Of a DNA stretch of 64,000 nt, positions 10,998-27,580 are shown piece after piece. The translations under genes were made by a program, and so were the position numbers. Location: NCBI GenBank assembly GCA_009801085.1, contig VNWV01000008.1, positions 2,450,397 through 2,514,396 on the forward strand. Reading direction: 5' to 3'. The notes below the pieces were generated by a model that worked only from the letters and a program-made list of their open reading frames with translations, was not told the origin of the DNA and made no database searches. This stretch comes from Lasiodiplodia sp. COLG20. Its lineage: Eukaryota > Ascomycota > Dothideomycetes > Botryosphaeriales > Botryosphaeriaceae. Numbering within the stretch: position 1 is the stretch's first letter; the number at the start of each line of letters is the position of its first letter.

Positions 10998-11936
10998 ATG
11001 CCTTCGCGAAAGTCGTCATCGAGTAACCACAGCCGGCGGCACTCGTGGCCGCCATTCTCGACGCGCCACCTGCTCGGCGTCGCGCCCGTCCACTTCCACC
11101 TCAACCCCAACGGCAGCACCTCGAAGAAGCGCCCCGCCTCCTCCTCATCAAACGCCTCCACCTCATCATCATTCTCCTCGTCCTTCGCATCCAGGATATC
11201 TGGTGGACGGCCGCCGACACCGCAGGTCATCGTCTCGCCGCCGACGCCGCCGGATCAGCCGGCGACGCCGCTGCTGCCCGACATCGACGATGACCCGTTC
11301 GCGCACTTCCTCAGCCCCATGAACGACGAGGACAACCCCTTCGACGACCTGGCCTTCAGCGCCGGCATCATCGTCTCCGACGATAGCGCGACCGAGGACG
11401 AGGACGACGCCGGTGGCGAGGGCTGGGAGGAGGGGAAGAGGGACGACGACAGGCTGCGGAGCAAGATTGCGAGACGCTGGGCCAAGTACATCGCCAAGTA
11501 CCAGAGCAGCAGCTGTATTGGCGGCAGCGGCAGCAGCAGCAGCGGCAACAGAGGAAAGAGAATGGGAGGAAAGCTGGAGAAGGTAGACGAAGACGAGGCA
11601 GCGGAGGAGAGGGACGAGCAGGAGGACCGCAAGAGGAGAAACGACGAGGTGGCCGTCGTGGACGAGGGATACATGAGCGAGGAGAGCAGTGGTGCCACGC
11701 CGGTCCATGTGAAGAAGCTGCAAAGACCGAGCTCCGAGCCGCTGGAACCGTACAGGACCGTCGTGCGCGAGCCGACCAGGGGCAGGGCGCAGGACCTGGT
11801 TGACGGGAGGATGAGGAAGAAGCGGAAGTACCGCCATTCGTGGAGGGCTCCGGACTTCGACCTCTTCACCGTCGTCGAGGAAGGCGAGGGTGCCGTCGAT
11901 TCCGAGATCGAGCAGCGCTATTTTTCTTCCACCTGA
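10998..11936 (+). CDS. Disordered Ser-rich/acidic protein, function unknown
   Basis: Intronless gene of 312 aa from the ATG at 10998; the frame extends further up only through non-ATG codons inside an A-rich leader. The N-terminus is basic and Ser-rich (PSRKSSSSNHSRRHSW), followed by a Ser run, a Pro/Thr segment, an acidic block (DDSATEDEDDAGGEGWEE), then a basic amphipathic helix (RLRSKIARRWAKYIAKYQ), a Gly/Ser run, a second acidic block and a basic C-terminal RKKRKYRHSWRAPDFDLF. RKKRKYRH could be a nuclear localisation signal. No catalytic domain is recognisable. The two RHSW motifs (near each end) are curious. Probably a regulatory or scaffold protein by composition only. Confidence 0.65.
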   Translation: MPSRKSSSSNHSRRHSWPPFSTRHLLGVAPVHFHLNPNGSTSKKRPASSSSNASTSSSFSSSFASRISGGRPPTPQVIVSPPTPPDQPATPLLPDIDDDPFAHFLSPMNDEDNPFDDLAFSAGIIVSDDSATEDEDDAGGEGWEEGKRDDDRLRSKIARRWAKYIAKYQSSSCIGGSGSSSSGNRGKRMGGKLEKVDEDEAAEERDEQEDRKRRNDEVAVVDEGYMSEESSGATPVHVKKLQRPSSEPLEPYRTVVREPTRGRAQDLVDGRMRKKRKYRHSWRAPDFDLFTVVEEGEGAVDSEIEQRYFSST

Positions 11937-14666
11937 GCAAGGGTAAACGAAGAGGCGAGGGCCAATACAGGTGAGCAAAAATATCTCAAGCATGCATGTC
12001 CGGAGCGGGAGACTGACGTGGTTGGGTTCTCTAGTTTGTTAATGCGCACTCCTTGAGTGGTTGCGTTCTTCCCCTGGTCAGTTCGGACTTACCGTCACCA
12101 ATGACGTCCGGAACTCGAGCGGCGGCAACAATGCTTTCGATGCATCAATCGGAGGCGCCGACGACCAACTTCCTTCGAATTTCTGTTCGATACGATGCTG
12201 TGTCTATTGACGGGCAGGGGTTTCACGATCGTGTGCCGTCCACGAAATGTGGACCTTGAGCGTGGGGTTCCAGCGATGCCGGCGGCCTAGATGCCTCGCT
12301 TGCATACGCCATGATTGCTTTGTGTTGAGTCACTCCGCATAGCTGCACAGCGGCAGGGCGGGCCGTGGTTAGCGTGTTCAGGGCCGGGGCAACGACACCG
12401 GTGACAGCATCTGCAGCCATTGTCATTTTGCGAATCGTTGGGCGGGTGGCTATGATAAGCGGTGGAGATGGGGCTTTGGACATGCGGGTACATCTTTCTT
12501 GGTACTGTCATGTTGCTTCTTCGATCGCGGTTAGGCTGGGAGTAGCTGAAGGTTCAGTGGTGGAGAAATCACGTGCGGGTTTACTGTAGGATATTAGTAG
12601 CATGTCTTAACGTGGTCTAGAATGCATCATCGTTTACGGCGCGGATGTGAGATCTGAGAACCCGGCGACCGGTGCTGCAGCGGCAGGCGTTCCTGTAGGC
12701 TGGGAGACCGAGTCCGTGGCTTGCAGGCGCAGATGTAGGCAATGAATGACGCGGTTGGTGAGACAGCACGCCCAGTGAGGCTTCGACGGCTTGCTCCACG
12801 GAACAGATTGTCGATGCTGCGGGTGCTGCTGCTGTCGCTGCCCAACGGCGGGGATCCCCCGGTGCGCGTCAGACGGCGATGCGTAGCGAAACTTATTGCT
12901 CTGCAGCGACTGCCCGGTCGTCGACGTGAAGCCAACCGCGGCCCTTCTCGCGGCCTCGAGCGCGGGCCGGGAATCCATGGCAGGCGAGCTGGAGATGGGA
13001 ATGAAACAGTTTCAATTGAGGATACTTTGAGTAACGGGGGACCAGACCACTAGACGACCAGGCTTGCGCACGATTGGCCGGGGCGGGGTTGGGTCTTACG
13101 GGGAGGAATGGAGAGGCCAGGAACAGGCTGCTGGGAGCGCAAGGGTGGTGGTGACGGGCACATGGAGCGGTTTAGGCGTGCAGGGCTTTTGCGGCGCCTT
13201 CCAGAAGCAGAGGCGTGCAGGAGCGGCACGGCCGGGGCGAGTGGAGCTGGAAGCATTGGAGACACAGGTGGAATCCTCGTATTACGGTGCGAGCCAGCAG
13301 CCCGGGGCGCATGTTTCCAGCACGACGGGCATGCTGGGCCCAGCCACCAGGCCACGGCGCGATCGGCGCGGCCCTGTGGCGCTCCGCGATCGCCCAACCC
13401 GGCGGGCCCTCGCCGCTGCTAGCCTGTTGAACTCTCCATCTTGCATCGGATCTCTGAGATCTGGCGGGCCCGCTGCCACGGAAGGGGGTCAGCAGCGAGG
13501 TTGCATGCTCCGCGCCACGCGCCTCGTGGCTCGCCCCAGCTGCAGCAATGCGCAATCGTGGCAGCGAGCCGTGCCATGCATGCGACTATTCTGGCGACCA
13601 GAGCAGAAGTGTCGCCTCAAAGTTCCATCACCGTCCTGGCCATCTGAGTCCAATAGCGCAAGGGCGCGCGCCTTCGAGTCGGCGGAGCGTCTATAAAGGC
13701 CGCGGGCAGCAGCAGCAGGAGAGCAGCAGCATATCGGCCGACAACTCCTCCTCTCGTCCGCCTAGGACCAGTCGCATTTCAACACCGCGGCCGTGCCCAC
13801 GCACCCGCACCCGCCTCGGCAATCGCCCGCCTTAAGGTTGGTCCCGCTCTTCCGCCTAGCGCTAGCCCCTTGGGCCCAGTCGTCCGGGGTCGTTGGCCGT
13901 ACTGATGTCTGCGTCCAGATCCACGCGGAGCTGAGCGAGGCCGTAGCGGCCCCTGCAGAGCAAAAGAACAATCCGCCCGGTGTAACGTGGGACCGGCATC
14001 GAGGGCGTGAAGACGGACGTCATTTGCAACCGTTGTTGCACAAGCCAGATAGCCACGATCAATCTTCATCGGCGCACGGCCAGCGAGCCGCGGCCAAGGG
14101 CATTGGTGGACAGGCGAGGAAGGCTGCGGCGCGACCCAAGGTTGTGCTGAGGAGCTGGGGGACGACGCAGAGGTAAGCTCAAATTAATCTCGCTACGCTT
14201 CAGACACCCCGGTCCATTGCGACATGTCTTGGGAGCATGCGGCGCACGCAAGATGCCGCCCGGCATGCACGCGCTCGCCCTCCCCTGGCGTCGGGCTTCC
14301 GCCCTTCATCCGGCGCCGTTTCAAGACTGCTCGCTTGAAGCTTGCACGTTGGCGGCGCGCTCGTGGCCGCATCCCGCATGGCTCAGGAATGCACAACCCC
14401 GCTCCGGGGCGCCAATGGCGGGCCCTGCCGCTCGTGAGATTAAGGATCTCCAAGACGTCCTTTTTCGAGCCCCGATGCTGTATCTTCCAGCTAGATCGCC
14501 GAGGCTGAGACGCATCGGCGCCTAGCTGCTCTGCTTCTTTTTCCGACGATAGACTTTCTTTTGCGCGGGCCATGCTCCAGTCTCTCCCCAAACAGCAGCA
14601 TGCAGTCGCCATTGGTTGCCCGCCTCTTGATTTTGCTAATTCGCTCCAGAAGCACTGTGCCGTCAG
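11937..14666. other. GC-rich gene-free region upstream of the velvet-like gene
   Basis: Overlapping ORFs of 60-210 codons occur in every frame because of high GC; none has a recognisable motif or preferred codon pattern. A TATA-like box lies at 13692, about 1 kb before the next ATG, so part may be a long 5' UTR, possibly with introns. Confidence 0.4.
13692..13697 (+). promoter_or_regulatory. Possible TATA box
   Basis: TATAAA in a GC-rich setting, followed by CAG/CT-rich sequence. It could set the start of a long leader for the gene at 14667. The distance (970 bp) is large, so the link is tentative. Confidence 0.3.
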
Positions 14667-15416
14667 ATGCCCAGCGGTGGCAGAGGTCGAAGAAGAAATA
14701 TCAGCGACGCCGGTGCCTCGTCCAGAGTGTCGACTAGATCATCGTCCAGACAAGGGACCAACAGCCTTTTAAGACGTTCAAGCCGCATCGCTGAACGCTC
14801 ATCCGCAGCAGACCTCCCCTCCTCCTCTCCCAACGAAGACGAAACAATGGCTCACGTTGCTCGCCGCACGCAAACAAACGACAGTATCGGTGCTCGGGTG
14901 GTTGAAGACGTGGGGCGCTCTCGGCGCATCCGGATCGACGACAGCAATGCTGGAATGCGTAATCTGAACTCGCGAGCCCGAGATCAGAATTCAATGGGCC
15001 GATTCGGCGCCTCAGGATACCTCATGGAGGTTACCGCACAACCCCCAAGCTCTGCCCGTCCGGGCCAGCCCATCCGGGCCACCGTCACCATCCGCCTCCG
15101 CCGCTCTCGCGCGGCCCCCGACAGCGATCTAGAAGACGGCCGCCTGCTGGCAGTCGCCACCGCCGTCGTCCGGGGCCCTGACGGCGCTTACGTGCCAATC
15201 GGCCCAGACGCCCTGACGGGGCCGAGACTGTTCGACTCCTTCCACCCCATCGAGAACGACGCCGACGACGTCGTGGGATACGCATACTTCCCGGACCTTG
15301 CCATTGGGCAGGAAGGCATGTGCAAGATCAGGATCGCCCTGATCAGAGTCACCAGCGGTCAGGGCGAGACGACCGAGATCGTAGACACGCGGTCGATCAT
15401 TGTCGGAAGGAATTGA
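14667..15416 (+). CDS. Velvet-like domain protein (short)
   Basis: Protein of 249 aa with ATG at 14667; a second possible start is the Met at 14847. The N-terminal third is Arg/Ser-rich and probably disordered (LLRRSSRIAERSS). The C-terminal half reads YLMEVTAQPPSSARPGQPIR, then AVATAVVRGPDGAYVP, LTGPRLFDSFHPIE, and VGYAYFPDLAIGQEGMCKIR with IALIRV. The order 'unfavourable start strand - LTG - FPDL - G.C.IRIALI' resembles the velvet fold of VeA/VelB/VosA regulators, where the motif is typically FPDLSVR.EG.(F/Y)RLRF. Velvet proteins are fungal regulators of development and secondary metabolism that bind DNA via an NF-kappaB-like fold. This one is short and diverged, so DNA binding is not certain. 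No introns are evident. Confidence 0.55.
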   Translation: MPSGGRGRRRNISDAGASSRVSTRSSSRQGTNSLLRRSSRIAERSSAADLPSSSPNEDETMAHVARRTQTNDSIGARVVEDVGRSRRIRIDDSNAGMRNLNSRARDQNSMGRFGASGYLMEVTAQPPSSARPGQPIRATVTIRLRRSRAAPDSDLEDGRLLAVATAVVRGPDGAYVPIGPDALTGPRLFDSFHPIENDADDVVGYAYFPDLAIGQEGMCKIRIALIRVTSGQGETTEIVDTRSIIVGRN

Positions 15417-16576
15417 ACGTGCAACCCCGGCGGTAAGGAAATCCTTGGACGCTCGCCCCGTGATCCTCGGCTGACCATTGCAGGAGTAGATTCTTGGAGT
15501 TGGGAGGGTGTTTGGGTCCGGGGTTTTGGCTATGGGTTATCAAGCGCTGCTATTCTCAGGAGTTGTACGAGGTGTGGTATATTGTTTGGTGGCATACTGT
15601 ACTCTTCAAGACGGGCGGTTACTCTGGAGCAACATTAACGGGATAGAACTCAAGTGCGACAATCTTAAGACAAGTCGGTCATCTTAATTGGTTGTTCGAT
15701 TGCGTGAGGATCCAATATTCGAGCTGTGCGACGGCGGCGAGTCAAGGAATACGAAGGTCCCTGGGAGAAGGCTGGGTGGTGTCGCACTCTCACGTAATAT
15801 CTGTGGTTGTGGAGGCGGTTGGGATCCAGACTACAGGCATATGCCAGCATCGTCGGAGTCTGGTCGCGAGACGCGGCGCAAGCCGAGCCCTCATTGGCTG
15901 GCCGAGGAGCTCGCGGAAGCGGGAGCGTGAGCGAGGCCTAGTGTTCCGATGGGTCCGTGAGTGCCATTGCTGAGGTCAAGAAAAAGCATAAAGGACGTCG
16001 TAATCGTTGAGTGGGTGGGGGTGATGAGAGAGGAAAGAGACGATGGGAGCAAACTGGCGAGTGGAGACGGAAATCTTGGAAGCTGCCATGACGCACTTCT
16101 CACGTGTGTCTGTGCGACAACAACGACATTCCAGACCACATCCATGGCCGCAGTCTTCGCTCTTGCGCCGCAGCTGGGGTCGAACACTCGCAGCACGGGC
16201 AATATTGGGTGGCCTAGGGCGACATGCTGGTTACATGGAACGCATTGACAGAATTCCTGGTCGAGCGAGCCGGCCGCCTGGGTCTATATATTCTGGCCAC
16301 CGGGCCTGTGAAACTGAAGATGCACCATATCATGCCACCAGGCACGAGCAAAAATGACTGGCCGACCCCTTCGGGCAGCAGGACGTACAGAGTGGGGCAG
16401 CTGAACCTCCGCTGGACCCTTGCGGGGTAGGAAGCTATAGCCTTTTGCAGCTTTCCACATTCCCCACCCCCGCAAACTTCCCTTCTTCCGAGTCTTCTTG
16501 CCATCAATTGCGCTCTTGAATCACTTCTCAACGCATCAATTGCTCCCACAGGCCTCATCTCCAGCCCACCGCAGCC
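15417..16576. other. Intergenic region between velvet-like and OsmC genes
   Basis: No supported gene. The last 120 bp before 16577 is CT-rich leader. Confidence 0.5.
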
Positions 16577-17185
16577 ATGACCGACGCCGCAACCGCCCTG
16601 CGCGCCAAACAAGCGCCCCTCAAAGAATCCTACCGCAGTGACCCGTCCACTGCGCTTGTCACGCTCAAGTCATCCGGCACACTCGACAGCAACAGCATAA
16701 CCTGCAAGCTCTCGACCGGCGCCGCAGCCGCGCAGGCGCAATCCAAGATCGCCGGGCTACACCCGCGCGCCGGCGGCGACGACCCGACCATATCAGGCGA
16801 GTTGTGCAGCGGCGACATGCTACTCGAGGCTCTGGTCGCCTGCGCCGGCGTTACCCTCAAGGCCGTCGCCACCGCCCTCGCCATCCCGCTCAAGGCCGGC
16901 ACCGTTCACGCCGAGGGGGACCTCGACTTCCGCGGCACCATGGGCGTCGACCGCGAGGCCCCCGTCGGCTTCAAGGCTATCCGCCTCGGTTTCGATCTTC
17001 AGTTGGATGGTGATTTGGGCGAGGGTGGTGATGCCAAGATCGAGAAGCTGGGGAAGCTGACGGAGAGGTATTGCGTGGTGCTGCAGACGATCGCGAAGAA
17101 GCCGGAAGTCAGTGTGAGCGTGAGGGGGAATAGCGAGGCGGAAGATGGGGTCGAGAAGGGATACGTATGGGGACAGAAAAGTTAA
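16577..17185 (+). CDS. OsmC/Ohr-family protein (probable thiol peroxidase)
   Basis: Intronless, 202 aa, ATG at 16577. It matches the OsmC fold: N-terminal beta segment, then the central helix LCSGDMLLEALVACAGVTLK carrying Cys89 (equivalent to the peroxidatic Cys59 of E. coli OsmC), the strand LDFRGTMGVDREAPVGFKAI, and the C-terminal helix LTERYCVVLQTIAKKPEV with Cys166 (equivalent to the resolving Cys125). Both redox cysteines are therefore present. Family members reduce organic hydroperoxides with dithiol reductants, in cytosol or mitochondria; no targeting peptide is obvious here. The extra Cys77 sits 12 residues before the peroxidatic one. The substrate in this fungus is inferred, not shown. 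Confidence 0.85.
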   Translation: MTDAATALRAKQAPLKESYRSDPSTALVTLKSSGTLDSNSITCKLSTGAAAAQAQSKIAGLHPRAGGDDPTISGELCSGDMLLEALVACAGVTLKAVATALAIPLKAGTVHAEGDLDFRGTMGVDREAPVGFKAIRLGFDLQLDGDLGEGGDAKIEKLGKLTERYCVVLQTIAKKPEVSVSVRGNSEAEDGVEKGYVWGQKS

Positions 17186-17496
17186 ATGCTATATGTGATG
17201 GTAGAGTTGATCGTTTGGTATAGCCATTTGTATATACAAAACTGGGCTGTTCATACATACGAATACAGCATGATTAACGCACTTCACTACCACTGTCCAG
17301 GTCGGGAAGGAAGACAATAAGTAAAGGTACAAGTCCCACGACCCTTGAACTAGATTAATGACCTAACGATAGTAGGCCGATACTGGGTGCGTGGTAGAAC
17401 TCACTCTTATTGGATAGTGTTCTCACACTTCTCATCGTTAGTGCGCATTAAATTCGTTTTGACCTCCGTTCTAAATTTAATTTCTTTACGGCAATG
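17186..17496. other. Spacer downstream of the OsmC gene
   Basis: Presumed 3' UTR followed by moderately AT-rich sequence; nothing further recognised. Confidence 0.5.
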
Positions 17497-17718
17497 CAAA
17501 GGGATATTGCAATCAAAAGCTAGCGTGAAGAATAGCAGGGCTTTAGAATATAGCGTAATTATGCCCCAGCTCTGCCTTGGAAACATAACATATATGGGTA
17601 GTTGAAGCTATCGTCCGGACGTGCATGTGAAATTAATAATTATACATTAACGTCCGGACGATAGCTTCAACTGCCCATGGCATGTGCAAATTCTTCGCGC
17701 TAGCCTTCGGCTTCGATA
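17497..17718 (+). mobile_element. MITE copy C
   Basis: The palindrome arms at 17595-17621 (TGGGTAGTTGAAGCTATCGT...) and 17651-17677 are intact. The left subterminal block AGCGTGAAGAATAGCAGGGC matches copy A. Both outer termini are decayed; the right one (GCTAGCCTTCGGCTTCGA) merges into a tandem repeat. Boundaries are approximate. Confidence 0.75.
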
Positions 17719-17815
17719 CGCGGCTTCAATATGCTGCTTCGATGTGCTGCTTCACTGTGCTGCTTCACTGTGCTGCTTCACTGTGCTGCTTCACTGCGCT
17801 GCGGTTCTACTTCAC
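17708..17815. repeat. 13-bp minisatellite at a MITE terminus
   Basis: Four exact units of GTGCTGCTTCACT at 17744-17795, preceded by degenerate units (CGGCTTCGATAC, GCGGCTTCAATAT, GCTGCTTCGAT) and followed by one diverged unit. The first units overlap the decayed right inverted repeat of MITE copy C. Confidence 0.85.
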
Positions 17816-17823
17816 TATGTGGC

Positions 17824-18287
17824 TTAAAATTCGAGGGCGTCAGCGCCGGTAAGCAAAATTCTCACCTCAACCAGCACAAAGGCGCGCTCACTGAGCTTGG
17901 GTTTGCTATCCTCGATCTGGCGAAGGTCCGGGGAATCGCGCCTGGACTCGACTGTCACAATTGGTATTCTCTTATCGAAGCCCACTATTACCGCATCAAA
18001 GGTCGAAGCCATCTCCGCAACGGGCTGTACACCGCTGACAACGGCGACAACTTTTATTTCTGTGCAAACACTTAGATCCCCGCCAATGGTGTCGCCATCA
18101 TCATCAAGTATGTAATAGAGATACCCTTTAATACCACTGTTAGTGCTAATTATAATGTTGGCCAGCGTCGACGGTAGTGTTAAAGGGCCCTCCGATGTTG
18201 ATGAGCCCGCTGCTGATGATGTCTCCGTCACCTCGTCAGTCAAAGAGTCAGAGTCTGGGGCTTTCAGAAGACTTCGTCTACGGCCCC
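17824..18287 (-). other. Open frame without ATG, possible gene remnant
   Basis: On the minus strand the frame is open for about 150 codons between a TGA near 18,287 and the stop at 17,824, but has no ATG (first usable codon is TTG at 18243). The translation is protein-like in composition (for example EMASTFDAVIVGFDKRIPIV and SERAFVLVEVRIL) but I recognise no family. It could be a truncated gene or transposon fragment next to MITE copy C. Confidence 0.2.
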
Positions 18288-18512
18288 GACTTTTTGCCTG
18301 GTCGCATGTTCAAACCTTGTCTTTAATTATTTGTTCGAGAGCACAATAACTTTTTTTAGCAAGTATCTATCTCTTCCGCTGCTGATTGAGAGTAACCATT
18401 ATGTATACTTTAGTGTTCTTCGTGGAGCACAGAGGGAAATCTTAAAGTTTCGACTTTCTAAGGATACCTGCCATGTGCGAATCAAGTCCATCATGGTCGT
18501 AGCGGGAGCACT

Positions 18513-26113
<7,601 letters not shown>

Positions 26114-27580
26114 TTACAGCGCCAGGACGGCAGCGACACCGCCGAGGAACAGCGCGTTCCTCATGCCGCCACCCATGGCATTGGGAACGGCGGCACCCGT
26201 GAAGACGGGCGGGGTGGCGGAAGGAGTGCTGGCGGGGGTGGTGACCGAGGCGACGGGCGTCGAATCGCCGCCCTCGACGCCGCTGGTGGCGGGCTCCGAA
26301 GGAACGGGGAAGTCGGTGCCGGTCGGGGCGGAGAGAGTCATCGTGCCGCTGCCGAGCTCGTCGGTGGTCGAGAGGGCAGCGCTGGTGGACGCCTCGCCGT
26401 CGACGGTCGACGAAGGCACAGCGGCGGGGGTCGTGACCACAACCGGCGTGGTCTCGACGACGGGCGTGGTCTGGGCAGGAGCGGTCTCGCCGGGCTGGAG
26501 AGTGACGGTCTGGGTGACGATGATGGGAGCGCACGAGCCCGAGTCGCCGGACTCGGTGCCGCTGGAGGAGCCCGAGCCGGTGGGAGCGGTGCTACCGCCA
26601 GCAGCGGCGGTCTCGCTGAAGTCAGCGCCGCTGCTCTCGCTTGAGCCGGTGGCGCCATCAGCAGAAGCGGAGCCGGAAGCAGAAGCAGCGCCAGTAGCAC
26701 CGGCAGTGTTGGAGGAGCTGGTCTGGGTGGGGCTGGTGCCGACGAGATCGCAGCCGTCGGTGGAAATGTCAATGCTCTCTGCGGATCCGGTGGTGTCGGT
26801 GTAGTTGTAGCTGCAGCCGGGGTTGTAGTTGGTGATCTTGACGTCCTCGACGAACATGGTCCAGGGCATGCCATCGGCGGCATCATAGGTGGTGTTGCCA
26901 CCAGCCCACTGAATGGTCCAGTAGTCGTTGTCGGGGTCACCGCCAGCCCAGATACCAAGGCGGATGTTCATGGGGGTCTGGGGGAAGTTGGTACCGCCGT
27001 TGGCATCAGCGTAGTTAAGAGTGCGAACGGGGGTATCGTCAATAGCCCAGACGATCGACTCCTTGGTCCAGTCAACAGAGTAGGTGTGCACAGTGTCCTG
27101 GGGAGTGGCAACGTCGAACTGCTGCATCCTGTCGTAGGTGGTGGTGTTGCCCTTGCCGAAGTAGTTGGTCTGGACGATGCCGTTGTTGCCACCGAGGAAC
27201 TCCCAGTCAATCTCGTCCAAGTCCTCGGACTGCAGGACGATGCTGCTGATGATACCCTGGCCGGGAGCGGACTTCATCTTCACCTCGACCTTGCCGTAGA
27301 AGATGTAGAAGTCGGTCTTGATGGTGGGAGCCTCACCACGCTTGGTGATGGTGAACTCGGCGCCGCTGGAACCATAGTTGACGGCGGGGGCGACGTAGCT
27401 CCAGCTGGTGTTCTTGCCGGAAGAGAACTCACTGTTCCAGGACTTGGTGTTCAGGCCCGCGTTGATGGGGCAGGGGAACTGAGAGGCGTTGGTAGGGTTG
27501 CAGTCCGAGTAGGTCTGCGCGAAAGCAGTGGGAATGACTGCTGCCAGGCCAGCAGCAGCAGCGAAGGTGGTGGAACGCAT
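26114..27580 (-). CDS. GPI-anchored CRH-type cell-wall transglycosylase (GH16)
   Basis: Intronless gene of 488 aa, ATG at 27580. Residues 1-21 are a signal peptide ending FAQ. The GH16 core follows, with the catalytic motif D122-E-I-D-W-E127 (DEIDWEFLGG), nucleophile and acid/base Glu, plus SWSYVAPAVNYGSSGAEFTI and the substrate-cleft strand KTDFYIFYGKVEVKMKSAPG. Cys27 and Cys37 give the short N-terminal Cys pair of the family, but no CBM18 chitin-binding module is present, so it is Crh1-like rather than Utr2-like. From about residue 290 a Ser/Thr/Gly/Pro-rich stalk runs to a hydrophobic C-terminus (NALFLGGVAAVLAL) after small residues, a GPI signal. CRH enzymes cross-link chitin to beta-1,6/1,3-glucan in the wall. 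Confidence 0.93.
   Translation of the reverse strand: MRSTTFAAAAGLAAVIPTAFAQTYSDCNPTNASQFPCPINAGLNTKSWNSEFSSGKNTSWSYVAPAVNYGSSGAEFTITKRGEAPTIKTDFYIFYGKVEVKMKSAPGQGIISSIVLQSEDLDEIDWEFLGGNNGIVQTNYFGKGNTTTYDRMQQFDVATPQDTVHTYSVDWTKESIVWAIDDTPVRTLNYADANGGTNFPQTPMNIRLGIWAGGDPDNDYWTIQWAGGNTTYDAADGMPWTMFVEDVKITNYNPGCSYNYTDTTGSAESIDISTDGCDLVGTSPTQTSSSNTAGATGAASASGSASADGATGSSESSGADFSETAAAGGSTAPTGSGSSSGTESGDSGSCAPIIVTQTVTLQPGETAPAQTTPVVETTPVVVTTPAAVPSSTVDGEASTSAALSTTDELGSGTMTLSAPTGTDFPVPSEPATSGVEGGDSTPVASVTTPASTPSATPPVFTGAAVPNAMGGGMRNALFLGGVAAVLAL

Noticed and set aside
12223..12483. 86-codon minus-strand ORF with ATG
   Set aside because: No family, no neighbouring signals, and comparable ORFs occur on all strands in this GC-rich tract.
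13064..13696. 210-codon plus-strand ORF
   Set aside because: Overlaps several equally long ORFs in other frames; composition and lack of motifs suggest chance openness from high GC.
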